64,000 nucleotides of DNA from an uncultured Shewanella sp. (GTDB lineage: Bacteria; Pseudomonadota; Gammaproteobacteria; Enterobacterales; Shewanellaceae), in NCBI RefSeq assembly GCF_947497935.1, contig NZ_CANMIO010000008.1:1-64000 (forward strand), given 5' to 3'. The notes beneath the pieces are model-generated. The model saw nothing but the letters and a program-made list of their open reading frames with translations. It ran no database searches and was not told the DNA's origin. The translations under genes were made by a program, and so were the position numbers. Shown in pieces: positions 1 to 8,272 of this stretch; within the stretch, counting starts at the first letter, position 1; each line of letters opens with the position of its first letter.

Positions 1-180
1 GCTGGCTTCCCGAACATTAAGTATCAGCCACTACAAACCGCTGGCTTCCCGAACATTAAGTATCAGCCACTACAAACCGCTGGCTTCCCGAACATTAAGT
101 ATCAGCCACTACAAACTGCTGGTTTCCCGAATATTAAGTATGAGCCTCTGCAAACCGCTGGCTTCCCTAATATTAAATAT
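1..180 (+). repeat. 39-bp in-frame tandem repeat
   Basis: Four full 39-bp units (1-39, 40-78, 79-117, 118-156) and a partial one (157-180). Units 1 to 3 differ by one synonymous base, so this part expanded recently. The array continues beyond the left edge or begins exactly there. The period is a multiple of three and the reading frame is kept throughout, so it is a protein repeat rather than a CRISPR array. Confidence 0.9.
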
Positions 181-201
181 ATCAACCAAGCAACGGCTTA
201 A
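1..201 (+). CDS. C-terminal part of a 13-residue tandem-repeat protein (5' end outside window)
   Basis: Frame 1 is open from the window edge to a TAA at 199-201. It reads four copies of the 13-residue unit AGFPNIKYQPLQT, then a last divergent copy AGFPNIKY followed by INQATA and the stop. The unit equals a 39-bp DNA repeat; the first three copies are nearly identical, the fourth has synonymous changes and a Gln to Glu change. The start and any N-terminal domain lie outside the window. The next gene starts 14 bases after the stop with its own AGAGG ribosome site, so the two peptides downstream are probably in the same transcript. I do not recognise the family. Repeat-rich secreted proteins and multi-core peptide precursors are both possible; neither is shown. 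Confidence 0.75.
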   Translation, partial: AGFPNIKYQPLQTAGFPNIKYQPLQTAGFPNIKYQPLQTAGFPNIKYEPLQTAGFPNIKYINQATA

Positions 202-215
202 TAGAGGATATGACT

Positions 216-332
216 ATGTTTGACTCAATTAAGAAAGTCCTAGGTTTTGAAAAGCCTGCTCGTAAAAAAGTTAAGCTTCCAGAAGGCTTGAATCATTTAC
301 AAGTTATCCCAGCTAAAGTCTGGTGGAATTAA
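216..332 (+). CDS. 38-residue peptide ending in WWN (paralogue 1)
   Basis: ATG at 216 follows AGAGG (203-207) by 8 bases; an in-frame ATG at 210 is only 2 bases from that site and is less likely. The peptide starts MFDSIKKVLGF, continues with a basic KPARKKVK stretch, then LPEGLNHLQVIPAK and ends in VWWN. It has no classical signal peptide and no Cys, and it is strongly basic. The gene just downstream codes for a peptide of the same length with 28 of 38 identical residues. The invariant parts are KPARKKV, GLNHL, VIPAK and the terminal WWN. I recognise no family. A modified peptide precursor, a toxin or a small protein partner are all open. Confidence 0.7.
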   Translation: MFDSIKKVLGFEKPARKKVKLPEGLNHLQVIPAKVWWN

Positions 333-359
333 GAACACCAAAGATTGAGGAGTATGATT

Positions 360-476
360 ATGTTTAATTCATTAATGATAGTACTTGGATTAGCTAAACC
401 TGCTCGTAAGAAGGTTCAGTTGCCAGATGGCCTAAATCATCTAGAAGTTATCCCAGCCAAAGGTTGGTGGAACTAA
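360..476 (+). CDS. 38-residue peptide ending in WWN (paralogue 2)
   Basis: ATG at 360 lies 7 bases after GAGGAG (347-352); the in-frame ATG at 354 is too close to that site. The product starts MFNSLMIVLGLAKPARKKV and ends VIPAKGWWN. Compared with its upstream copy, the first third changes most (more hydrophobic here: SLMIVLGLA), while the middle and C-terminus are nearly fixed. The two genes are 27 bases apart, each with its own ribosome site, and are followed by a strong terminator. Conservative changes (Asp/Asn, Glu/Asp, Lys/Gln, Gln/Glu) suggest both copies are expressed proteins rather than chance frames. Function unknown. Confidence 0.7.
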   Translation: MFNSLMIVLGLAKPARKKVQLPDGLNHLEVIPAKGWWN

Positions 477-497
477 GCTAAAGCTTAAGTTCAAATA

Positions 498-528
498 ACA
501 AAAAAGGAGCCTATGCTCCTTTTTTGTT
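498..528 (+). terminator. Rho-independent terminator of the WWN peptide genes
   Basis: A 13-bp stem (ACAAAAAAGGAGC / GCTCCTTTTTTGT) with loop CTAT and a run of T. The sequence is symmetric enough to also stop minus-strand transcription of the small gene at 557-757. Confidence 0.85.
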
Positions 529-556
529 ATCTCCATAAAAATCATTGTTGCACGAC

Positions 557-757
557 TTATAGAATGATGGAGATCCCCTGCTTTCCCATTGCCCTACGGT
601 AAGCAAGCTGTTTATGGGAGTTAAACAAAGGATATGCAGCGGGGCCTACTAGCGTGCCCGCAATAACCCAGCGCTTTACAGGCAAGCCCGCTTTAAACGC
701 TGAATGACCTAAAGAGTAACCTGAATACATTAATATCAACGCGATAGCGAATAACAC
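557..757 (-). CDS. Small predicted membrane protein (66 residues)
   Basis: GTG start at 757, preceded at about 10 bases by a GGGG purine run. The protein begins with a hydrophobic segment (LFAIALILMYSGYSLG, residues 2-17) and has a second apolar stretch around WVIAGTLVGPAAYPLF (31-46), so it may cross the inner membrane twice. The C-terminus is basic. It ends 30 bases before the bidirectional terminator at 498-528, which fits a separate minus-strand unit. I recognise no family. Being small and GTG-started it could be spurious, but its composition and the correctly placed terminator speak for a real gene. Confidence 0.5.
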   Translation of the reverse strand: MLFAIALILMYSGYSLGHSAFKAGLPVKRWVIAGTLVGPAAYPLFNSHKQLAYRRAMGKQGISIIL

Positions 758-876
758 TTATCTACACCCCACTTCAAATAAGTTAGCCTTTGTAGGCAGC
801 AGCTAAATCAGCTGGGCATTATATAGCCAAAAACCAACAAAAGAGAGTGTTTTTTAGGCAAAAAGTCCCCCGCCAG

Positions 877-907
877 CAAAAGAAAAGCGGCATTATGCTG
901 CCGCTTT
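877..907 (-). terminator. Terminator downstream of fadJ
   Basis: Stem AAAGCGGCA / TGCCGCTTT (884-892 with 899-907), followed on the minus strand by TTTTCTTTTG. It lies about 80 bases after the fadJ stop and ends the fadIJ transcript. Confidence 0.8.
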
Positions 908-989
908 GTTAAGTCCAGTTAGATTCGGTTGAGTTAACTCAATTTATTCTCCACCATCAACATAGAGAATAAACTATTGCCTTCTTGGC

Positions 990-3110
990 TTAGCTAAAGA
1001 AACGAGTACCATCGCTAGCCATCTGCTTGAGTGTATCTGCTGGCTCAAATCGACTACCATAACGAGCTTGATAACCCTCTAACATTTTCACCAAGTTATC
1101 GGCTCCTAGCGTGTCAATATAATGGAAAGGACCACCGAGGAACGGCGGGAAACCAATACCAAAAATTGCACCAATATCTCCATCTCTAGGACATGCAATT
1201 ATCTTCTCTTCAAGACAGCGCACCGCTTCGTTTAGCATCTGTATTACACAGCGCTGAGCCACTTCTGATGCTTCAGTATCGACACCTGGCTTAAGTCCTA
1301 GCACGTTATAGACAGTTTGATCGACCTCTTTGGTCTTTTTCTTACCGCCATACAAATAAAACCCTTTGCCATTCTTACGGCCCTTTCTATCATCGGCTAA
1401 AAGCTTATCGAAAGCAGCAGGAGCCTTAAAACGATCCCCTAATTCAGACTCTAAGATAGGTGAAATCTTGGCGCCGACATCAATACCCACTTCATCGAGT
1501 AACGTCATTGGCCCGACAGGGAAACCAAACTTAACTAAAGCCTTATCAAGATGTTCAACGCTCTGGCCTTCAAGCAGTAGCTGTGCCGCCTCATTCATAT
1601 ACAGAGCTAAGATTCGGTTAACATAAAACCCAGCGCCATCTTGCACAACGATAGGCGTTTTGCCCTGCTTCTTAGCGAATGCCACTGTAGTTGCAATGGT
1701 TTCAGCCGATGTTTTAGCATGAGCAATCACTTCGACTAGCGGCATCTTCTCTACTGGAGAGAAATAGTGCAGACCAATGACATTTTCTGGTCGACTTGCC
1801 GCCTCGGCGATCTGCCCAATGGGTAAAGAAGAAGTGTTTGAAGCAAAAATAGTATGCTCTCCGCACTCACGCTCTACATCTTTGACCATCTGATGTTTTA
1901 GAGCCAAATCTTCAAATACAGCCTCGACCACCATATCGGCATCTTTAATGCCTTTATACTCTGTGGTTGTGGTCATCAGTGACATTAAGTTGTCACGCAC
2001 TGCAGGGGTCATATGACGGCGTTTAACACCTTTATCTAGAAGCTTATAAGCATAAGACAAGGCATTGCTTAAACCTGTTTCGCTAATATCTTTAACCCGC
2101 GCAGGAATCTTAGCCTTAGTCGTGGTAACTGAAGCGATGCCGCCCCCCATTAAGCCGCCACCTAATACCATAACCTTATTCACTTTACGCGGCTTCACAT
2201 CACCGGCGCCGGTTTCTTTCTTCATCTCAGTGGTGGCAAAGAAGATACTGCGCAATGACTCAGACTCTTTAGACATTACCAGATCGGCAAAATGGCTCGC
2301 TTCCACCTCAAGCCCTTTTACCATGCCTTTGGTCATGCCTTGACGCACACAATCGATGATCTTAGTGGGGGCGGGATAGTTGCCTTGGGTCTTTTTCGCA
2401 ACTTGCTTGCCTGCCTGATCGAAAATAATGTTACGGCCTGCACTCGTGCCTTCAAGCATTTTGTTGATAAAAGACTGTTTCTTTTTCTTCGCTGGTCGCT
2501 TACCTGCTAATGCCATCTCAACCGCTGTGCGCAGTAGAATTGACTCAGGCACCGCATCATCGACTAAGCCCATCTTTAACGCCTGCTTAGGACGAAGCTG
2601 TTTACCAGTAAGCATCATGTCTAGCGCAGTGGTCACACCCACTAAGCGAGGTAGACGTTGAGTACCACCGCCACCCGGCAATAAACCAAGCTGCACCTCA
2701 GGTACACCCATCATGGTTTTTGGATTAAGTGAGCATACTCGCTGATGACAGGCCAGAGCCAGCTCCAGCCCGCCACCTAAACAAGCACCGTTAATCGCGG
2801 CAACCACTGGAATGGATAAACTTTCCAACTCGTTAAATACCACATGCCCCTGCTGAGATAACAGCTTGGCATCGGCAGCCGTTTCACAGGCATCAAGCAT
2901 TGAAATATCCGCGCCAGCAACAAAAGAATCTTTTTTCCCAGAAACTAGCACCAAACCTTTAATGCTCGTATCGGCCTTGATTTCGGCTAACACTTCACTG
3001 ATCTCAGGTCCAAACTCACTGCGGAGCGTATTCATGGTCTCGCCAGGTACGTCCATCGTTAATACGGCAATACCATCATCACGGCGAGATAAATTAAATG
3101 TCTTTTCCAT
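990..3110 (-). CDS. fadJ: Fatty acid oxidation complex alpha subunit FadJ
   Basis: A 706-residue multifunctional enzyme: enoyl-CoA hydratase (crotonase fold, about residues 1-190) and L-3-hydroxyacyl-CoA dehydrogenase (about 315 to the end). Visible motifs are the oxyanion-hole region GACLGGGLE with Glu116, PEVQLGLLPGGGGTQ with Glu138, the NAD-binding GGGLMGGGIA, and the dehydrogenase His in GLHYFSP. I place the start at the ATG at 3110 (MEKTFNLSR), not at an upstream in-frame ATG that would overlap fadI. The fadI stop is 5 bases upstream, so the two form an operon and their products a trifunctional beta-oxidation complex. The pairing with a FadI-type thiolase and the gene order I-J argue for FadJ rather than FadB. 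Confidence 0.95.
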   Translation of the reverse strand: MEKTFNLSRRDDGIAVLTMDVPGETMNTLRSEFGPEISEVLAEIKADTSIKGLVLVSGKKDSFVAGADISMLDACETAADAKLLSQQGHVVFNELESLSIPVVAAINGACLGGGLELALACHQRVCSLNPKTMMGVPEVQLGLLPGGGGTQRLPRLVGVTTALDMMLTGKQLRPKQALKMGLVDDAVPESILLRTAVEMALAGKRPAKKKKQSFINKMLEGTSAGRNIIFDQAGKQVAKKTQGNYPAPTKIIDCVRQGMTKGMVKGLEVEASHFADLVMSKESESLRSIFFATTEMKKETGAGDVKPRKVNKVMVLGGGLMGGGIASVTTTKAKIPARVKDISETGLSNALSYAYKLLDKGVKRRHMTPAVRDNLMSLMTTTTEYKGIKDADMVVEAVFEDLALKHQMVKDVERECGEHTIFASNTSSLPIGQIAEAASRPENVIGLHYFSPVEKMPLVEVIAHAKTSAETIATTVAFAKKQGKTPIVVQDGAGFYVNRILALYMNEAAQLLLEGQSVEHLDKALVKFGFPVGPMTLLDEVGIDVGAKISPILESELGDRFKAPAAFDKLLADDRKGRKNGKGFYLYGGKKKTKEVDQTVYNVLGLKPGVDTEASEVAQRCVIQMLNEAVRCLEEKIIACPRDGDIGAIFGIGFPPFLGGPFHYIDTLGADNLVKMLEGYQARYGSRFEPADTLKQMASDGTRFFS

Positions 3111-3115
3111 AAGAG

Positions 3116-4426
3116 TTACTCCACTTCCACAATCATTGCTGCACCTAGACCACCCGCAGCACATGCTGTTGCGAGACCAGTACCACCACCGCGACGTTTA
3201 AGTTCATGACACACCTGAGTGACTAAACGCGTACCCGTTGCGGCAAATGGGTGACCATAGGCCAAAGAGCCACCAAGCACATTAAACTTACTCATGTCGA
3301 TTTCACCGATAGCGCGATTACGGCCAAGTTTCTCTTCGGCAAACTTTTTCGAACCAAACATCTGCATGTTTGCCAACGTTTGTGCGGCAAAGGCTTCATG
3401 CATCTCAATCAAGGTCAAGTCTTCCAACTCCATTCCTGCACGCTTAAGTGCCAAAGGTGTCGCATAAGATGGCCCCATCAACATATCTTCCCAGACATCG
3501 ATGGCGGTGAAGGCGTAACTCTTAATGTAACCAATAGGCGTGTAACCTAGGGCTTTAGCACGCCCTTCACTCATCAAGAGTACAGCCGATGCACCATCGG
3601 TTAATGGCGTGCTGTTTGCAGCAGTGACCGAGCCATGCTTACGATCGAAAGCCGGACGCAGTTTTGCGTAAGACTCAAGTTTAGAGTTCTCACGAATGTT
3701 GTTGTCACGGTCAATAAAGGCTTTATAAGGCGGAACATGAGCAACCATCACCTCTTCGGCCAGCTTGCCCGCATTCCAAGTTTCTGTGGCTAACGTGTGT
3801 GAACGGTGCGCTAAGGCATCTTGATCGGCGCGGCTAATGTTGTAGGTCTTAGCCATCTGCTCGGCTGTTTGCCCCATAGATAAACCGGTTGAGTACTCGG
3901 CGACAGCGGGTGGAACAGGTAATAAGTCTTTCAGGCCTAAGCGACGGAAAATAGAAAGCCTTTGCCCAAGGCTTCGGGCTTTATTAAGATCAACTAAGGC
4001 GTGAGCTAATTTCTTAGAAACACCGATAGGTAAAACTGACGAAGAGTCTGCGCCGCCCGCGATACCGATATCGAGGTTCCCCGTCATGATAGACTCAGCA
4101 ACATTCACCGTAGACTGAAAGCTTGTCGCACAAGCGCGGGTCACACTGTAAGCGTCAGTGCTGACATTCATGCCAGTACCCAATACAATTTCCCGTGCGA
4201 TGTTAGGTGCAGCAGGCATCTGTACCACTTGCCCATAAACAAGCTGTTCAATCTCTTTAGGATCCAACTCTGAGCGAGAAAGCAGTTCATTTACAACCAT
4301 CTTACCCATATCTAATGCCGACACCCCGTGAAAAGCAGTGGCTTGCTTGGCAAATGGTGTACGTAATCCCGAAACAATAGCGATCCGCTCGCCCCTCGCA
4401 TTCATCACCTGTTGTCTATCACTCAT
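3116..4426 (-). CDS. fadI: Acetyl-CoA C-acyltransferase FadI (thiolase, beta subunit)
   Basis: A 436-residue thiolase that cleaves 3-ketoacyl-CoA in fatty acid beta-oxidation. The nucleophile is Cys99 in VTRACATSF; the C-terminal [14 protein letters not shown] carries the catalytic His, and ACAAGGLG the second active-site Cys. The length matches the Shewanella FadI I remember. I chose the ATG at 4426 ([11 protein letters not shown]); an in-frame ATG 36 bases upstream gives an odd leader and lies closer to the operators. FadI and FadJ are co-transcribed. A FadR-like and a PsrA-like box lie 77 to 146 bases upstream. Confidence 0.95.
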   Translation of the reverse strand: MSDRQQVMNARGERIAIVSGLRTPFAKQATAFHGVSALDMGKMVVNELLSRSELDPKEIEQLVYGQVVQMPAAPNIAREIVLGTGMNVSTDAYSVTRACATSFQSTVNVAESIMTGNLDIGIAGGADSSSVLPIGVSKKLAHALVDLNKARSLGQRLSIFRRLGLKDLLPVPPAVAEYSTGLSMGQTAEQMAKTYNISRADQDALAHRSHTLATETWNAGKLAEEVMVAHVPPYKAFIDRDNNIRENSKLESYAKLRPAFDRKHGSVTAANSTPLTDGASAVLLMSEGRAKALGYTPIGYIKSYAFTAIDVWEDMLMGPSYATPLALKRAGMELEDLTLIEMHEAFAAQTLANMQMFGSKKFAEEKLGRNRAIGEIDMSKFNVLGGSLAYGHPFAATGTRLVTQVCHELKRRGGGTGLATACAAGGLGAAMIVEVE

Positions 4427-4502
4427 TTTTCGCCCTCTTATTCTGCACGCCTGAAGTTGCACGCTTTCTTATATCCTTGGGAAACCAATTTTTCTTTAAT
4501 TA

Positions 4503-4519
4503 GACAGGTCTGACCATTA
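4503..4519. promoter_or_regulatory. FadR-type operator upstream of fadI
   Basis: GACAGGTCTGACCATTA agrees at 13 of 17 positions with the enterobacterial FadR site AACTGGTCTGACCAGTT, including the unbroken core GGTCTGACCA. It lies 77 bases before the fadI start, as expected for repression by FadR that is lifted by long-chain acyl-CoA. The match is seen; the binding is inferred. Confidence 0.75.
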
Positions 4520-4554
4520 AAGTGTGATCTGATTCTAACTTCTTAGTGAAAAGT

Positions 4555-4572
4555 TTTAAACACTTGTTTGTT
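4555..4572. promoter_or_regulatory. PsrA-type operator upstream of fadI
   Basis: TTTAAACACTTGTTTGTT fits the pattern TTCAAAC-N4-GTTTGAA known for PsrA, with both AAAC and GTTT half sites at the right spacing. It is 36 bases upstream of the FadR-like box. PsrA is a fatty-acid-responsive TetR repressor in Shewanella and Pseudomonas. Confidence 0.6.
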
Positions 4573-4599
4573 TTTTTGTCGTTAATATATAAAAAAAAC

Positions 4600-4623
4600 C
4601 TTCATTAACAAATGTTAATGAAG
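4600..4623. repeat. Perfect inverted repeat between fadI and moxR
   Basis: CTTCATTAACA and TGTTAATGAAG are exact 11-bp complements separated by AA. On the minus strand the hairpin is followed by a run of eight T, as in a terminator, although no minus-strand gene lies upstream of it. A second inverted repeat, ATTAACC / GGTTAAT, sits at 4671-4688. The rest of the 4427-4825 gap is AT-rich and carries the divergent promoters. Confidence 0.6.
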
Positions 4624-4825
4624 CATATTTCTATTTCCGTTGTCTATGAACTTACTCACTAATCAATGTCATTAACCACAAGGTTAATCTTGAGCTGCAC
4701 TTTCATCCCTTCTTTAGGCTGATTTATCTGCATAAAGAATAATTGGCACTAGCCAAACCCTAAGGGAATTTTTTACTATGTCGCAGGTCTATATCTAACT
4801 AACTTTAAATAAACCGAGTAGCATC

Positions 4826-5782
4826 ATGCCTTTGAGTCGATTTCACGCGTTACGCGAATACTTAAATACTGTCATTTTAGGGCAGCCTATTCTCACCGAG
4901 AATCTACTAATCGCATTAATTGCCGACGGGCATTTATTGGTAGAAGGCCCTCCAGGTCTTGCTAAGACTCGCGCTGTAAAAGCTTTGTGTGATGGAGTAG
5001 AGGGAGATTTTCATCGTATTCAATTTACGCCAGATCTACTACCTGCCGACTTAACCGGTACCGATATTTATCGCGCGCAAACAGCGACCTTCGAATTTGA
5101 GGCAGGTCCTATTTTCCATAATCTTATCTTGGCCGATGAGATTAACCGCGCCCCCGCCAAGGTCCAGTCGGCTTTATTAGAAGCGATGGCCGAAGGACAG
5201 GTCACGGTTGGTAAACATAGCTATCAGTTACCTGAACTGTTTTTGGTCATGGCGACACAAAACCCATTAGAGAATGAAGGGACCTACCCGTTACCAGAGG
5301 CGCAGTTAGATAGATTCTTGATGCACCTTAACCTTGACTATCCAAGCGCTGAAACTGAGTTTGAGATCATGAGAATGTCTCGAAATGAAGCACTTAAGCA
5401 AGAGCTCCCCCATGTTGAACCTATTATTCAAGGGGATATTTTTGCCGCCAGAGAGCACGCGCTGCAAATTTACCTTGCAGAACCATTAGAGAAATACATC
5501 GTGGATATCATCATGGCGACCCGTAAGCCACAGGCTTATAGCCAAGAGTTAGCGAGTTGGCTTGAATACGGCGTCAGTCCACGTGCCACCCTGTCGCTTG
5601 AACGCTGTGCTCGTGCGCGCGCCTACTTATATGAGCGTGATTTTGTCTCTCCAGAAGATATTCAAGCTGTTGCGCCCAACGTGCTGCGTCACCGTTTACT
5701 GTTGAGCTATCAGGCACAGGCCGACGGTGTCAGTGCAGATGACGTGATCAACCATATTCTTTCTCAAGTTGCGGTACCTTAA
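4826..5782 (+). CDS. MoxR-family AAA+ ATPase
   Basis: A 318-residue AAA+ ATPase with Walker A GPPGLAKT (41-48), a Walker B segment ending LILADEINRAP, and sensor region MATQNPLENEGTYPLPEAQLDRF, all typical of MoxR. MoxR proteins act as chaperone-like remodelers for the von Willebrand factor (VWA) proteins encoded beside them. This is the first gene of a six-gene operon; its stop overlaps the next start by one base (TAATG). The order MoxR, DUF58, a short TM protein, BatA, BatB/C, BatD is the common Bat (aerotolerance) arrangement. What the complex does in this organism is not known to me. Confidence 0.9.
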   Translation: MPLSRFHALREYLNTVILGQPILTENLLIALIADGHLLVEGPPGLAKTRAVKALCDGVEGDFHRIQFTPDLLPADLTGTDIYRAQTATFEFEAGPIFHNLILADEINRAPAKVQSALLEAMAEGQVTVGKHSYQLPELFLVMATQNPLENEGTYPLPEAQLDRFLMHLNLDYPSAETEFEIMRMSRNEALKQELPHVEPIIQGDIFAAREHALQIYLAEPLEKYIVDIIMATRKPQAYSQELASWLEYGVSPRATLSLERCARARAYLYERDFVSPEDIQAVAPNVLRHRLLLSYQAQADGVSADDVINHILSQVAVP

Positions 5783-6711
5783 TGGTCAACTCTGAACTGC
5801 CGTTGTTTAGCGATGGCATTAATATTACCGAAAAAGAGTTACTGGCCTGTCAGAGTCTCGCAAAAGCCTTGCCTGAAAAACGGGCCAAGGCCAAAGCGAG
5901 CCTTGCGGGCCATAGAGCGAGCTTAATCAAAGGTCGAGGCATGGAGTTTGCTGAGGTGCGTCATTATCAAAGTGGTGACGACGTACGTACTATCGACTGG
6001 CGAGTTACGGCTAGAACAGGTAAGGCCCATACTAAGCTGTTTGTCGAAGAGCGTGAACGTCCTGTGTTACTGCTACTGGATCTCAGTCATAGCCTCTACT
6101 TTGGCTCAAGCTTGATGTTACAGTCAGTGCAAGCGGCTCATCTTGCAACTACCCTTGGCTGGAGCGCTATTTTGCATGGTGACCGTCTAGGAGCGTTAAT
6201 CGCTACCGAGCAAGAACATATTGAGCTTAAGCCGAGAAGTCGCCAACAAGGGATTTTGCAGGTGATCTCTGCGATTAAAAACTTGCATGCCAGACAACTA
6301 CAAAATATCGCCAACCAGACTCCTGAGCCAGAGCATATGCTAAAGGCCTGTCAACGCCTGCGCCGACTGGCTAAGCCCGGTTCACTCATCTGGATTGTCT
6401 CCGATGGTAGTAACTTCACTCCTAGTTGCTTGGCGGCACTGTCAGACTTGAAGCGTCACTGCGACTTGGGCGCCTTTTTGATCACCGACCCCCTTCGTCA
6501 AGGGCTGCTAGATCTGCCCAAGCATTTTCAGCTTCCTGTAAGAGAAGGCAGCAAAGAGTTGCTCCTCGACAGAAACAGTTACGAGCAGTGGCTTGCTAAT
6601 CAGCAACATCAACAAGATAAATTTATTGAAATGATGCAAAAACTTAACGTTGAAACCCGCGTTCTCGATGCAGGGCTCCGACTCAATCAACAGTTAGGGA
6701 CACTGCGATAG
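5782..6711 (+). CDS. DUF58 protein of the Bat operon
   Basis: A 309-residue protein with the DUF58 signature at about residues 51-91: GRGMEFAEVRHYQSGDDVRTIDWRVTARTG is present as a continuous block, followed by KLFVEERERPVLLLLDLSHSL. The latter resembles a VWA strand with a DxSxS-like DLSHS at 100-104. It has no signal peptide or obvious membrane segment. It overlaps the MoxR stop by one base and abuts the next gene, so translation is probably coupled. DUF58 proteins are constant partners of MoxR ATPases, but their biochemical role is unsettled. Confidence 0.88.
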   Translation: MVNSELPLFSDGINITEKELLACQSLAKALPEKRAKAKASLAGHRASLIKGRGMEFAEVRHYQSGDDVRTIDWRVTARTGKAHTKLFVEERERPVLLLLDLSHSLYFGSSLMLQSVQAAHLATTLGWSAILHGDRLGALIATEQEHIELKPRSRQQGILQVISAIKNLHARQLQNIANQTPEPEHMLKACQRLRRLAKPGSLIWIVSDGSNFTPSCLAALSDLKRHCDLGAFLITDPLRQGLLDLPKHFQLPVREGSKELLLDRNSYEQWLANQQHQQDKFIEMMQKLNVETRVLDAGLRLNQQLGTLR

Positions 6712-7254
6712 ATGAACAATCCGGTCAATCCTGCGCTTGCAAGCATGCAAGACATTCAAACACCTGCCGAAATCGGTTTGTGGCCGCTAGCTTACGGCTA
6801 TTGGTTTAGTCTCGTTATCATCATAGTCGTTAGCAGTTTACTCATCATCTGGATTAGAAAGCGTCGGCAAGTCGGTGCAGCACAGCGCGTAGCACTGACG
6901 GAGCTTGCGGCACTAGATCAAAACAGTCCGCAATTTGCCGTTGAAGTGAGTAGCCTACTTAAGCGCGCGGCCATGAGTTACACCAGCCGCGAACAAGTCG
7001 CCCAGCTCAGTGGCGATAATTGGTACAAATGGTTAAATGCACAGGTTAATAACCCGCAAGATGAGCTATGTCAGCTGCTAGCCCTGCGCTTTCAAAAAGC
7101 TCAGCTTAGCGAAGATGAAAAAGTGGCACTGAGGCAACATGCTCAAAGCTGGCTTAAAACAGCGCTGCCGTTGACTAATACACAGGCGAGTGCAAAAGCT
7201 AATGCCAAAACTAATGCCATCAGTAATACAGCTAGTGAGGCCAAACAATGCTAA
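6712..7254 (+). CDS. DUF4381-type single-pass membrane protein
   Basis: 180 residues. After a short polar N-terminus with IGLWPLAYGYW comes one membrane helix (FSLVIIIVVSSLLIIWI, about 32-48), followed by RKRRQ, so the C-terminal part should face the cytoplasm. The arrangement and the proline-rich PAEIGLWPLA start fit DUF4381, the small membrane protein usually placed between DUF58 and BatA. The last 25 residues are Ala/Asn/Thr-rich repeats (ANAKTNA). The ATG directly follows the previous stop and the end overlaps batA by 7 bases. Confidence 0.75.
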   Translation: MNNPVNPALASMQDIQTPAEIGLWPLAYGYWFSLVIIIVVSSLLIIWIRKRRQVGAAQRVALTELAALDQNSPQFAVEVSSLLKRAAMSYTSREQVAQLSGDNWYKWLNAQVNNPQDELCQLLALRFQKAQLSEDEKVALRQHAQSWLKTALPLTNTQASAKANAKTNAISNTASEAKQC

Positions 7255-8270
7255 CCCTCGCCTGGCCATTTCTATTACTGCTACTGCCTTTGCCACTGAT
7301 ATTTAGAAAGAGACAGCAGAAACAACCTCAAGGCGGACATTTACTGTTACCCGGGGCCAGCTTACCCGGTCAAGTCACTGTCACCGAGAAAAGCTTACAG
7401 AGCAGAAAACGCTACTGGTTAGTTTGGTGCTTACTGGTTGTGGCCTGCGCTCGCCCACTATGGGTCGGTGAAGCGATTGAACTGCCCAGTAAAGGTCGTG
7501 ACCTTATGCTATCGGTCGATCTCTCAGGCAGTATGCAAATTGAGGACATGGTGATAAATGGTAAGGTGGTAGACCGCTTTACCTTGATCCAACATGTCAT
7601 TAGCGACTTTATTGAGCGCAGAAAAGGCGATCGTATCGGTCTAATTCTGTTTGCCGATCACGCCTATCTACAATCTCCATTGACCCAAGATCGCCGCTCT
7701 GTAGCGCAATATCTAAAAGAAGCTCAAATCGGTCTGGTTGGTAAACAAACTGCCATTGGCGAAGCTATTGCCCTTAGTGTTAAACGTTTCGATAAAGTCG
7801 AACAGAGTAATCGTGTGTTAATTCTACTCACCGACGGTTCTAACAATGCAGGCTTGATATCACCAGAGCAAGCTAGCCAGATTGCCGCTCAAAGAGGGAT
7901 CACCATCTATACCGTTGGCGTTGGCGCCGATGTCATGGAACGCAGAACCCTATTTGGCAAAGAAAGGGTGAACCCATCCATGGATCTCGACGAATCCCAA
8001 CTGCAAGAGATTGCCAAAGCCACTGGTGGCCAATATTTCAGAGCTCGCAATACCGAGGAGCTAGAACAGATCTATCAGGTAATCGATACTTTAGAACCTG
8101 TCAGCCGTGATCAACTCAGTTACCGTCCTCAGTCAGAGCTATTTTACTGGCCACTAGCCTTAGCCCTACTGTCATCGATGATGAGTGCCTTAACCCAAGT
8201 GACATTCTTTAAAGCTAGATTTAAATCCAATTTAAAAGAGAAAGCCAAATTAGCAAAAGGAGGACGTTAA
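7248..8270 (+). CDS. batA: BatA-type VWA-domain protein
   Basis: 340 residues. An N-terminal membrane helix (WPFLLLLLPLPLIF) and a second one (YWLVWCLLVVACARP, about 56-70) precede a VWA domain with an intact metal-ion site, DLSGS at 91-95, and LTDGSNNAG later. A C-terminal helix (FYWPLALALLSSMMSAL) anchors the far end. The VWA domain should lie on the periplasmic side between helices. VWA proteins bind partners through a Mg2+-dependent site, and MoxR ATPases are thought to regulate them. It overlaps the upstream gene and is 2 bases from the next. Confidence 0.88.
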   Translation: MLTLAWPFLLLLLPLPLIFRKRQQKQPQGGHLLLPGASLPGQVTVTEKSLQSRKRYWLVWCLLVVACARPLWVGEAIELPSKGRDLMLSVDLSGSMQIEDMVINGKVVDRFTLIQHVISDFIERRKGDRIGLILFADHAYLQSPLTQDRRSVAQYLKEAQIGLVGKQTAIGEAIALSVKRFDKVEQSNRVLILLTDGSNNAGLISPEQASQIAAQRGITIYTVGVGADVMERRTLFGKERVNPSMDLDESQLQEIAKATGGQYFRARNTEELEQIYQVIDTLEPVSRDQLSYRPQSELFYWPLALALLSSMMSALTQVTFFKARFKSNLKEKAKLAKGGR

Positions 8271-8272
8271 CT

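Noticed and set aside
1..156. CRISPR-like regular repeat
   Set aside because: The 39-bp units follow each other without spacers and keep one reading frame; it is a coding tandem repeat.
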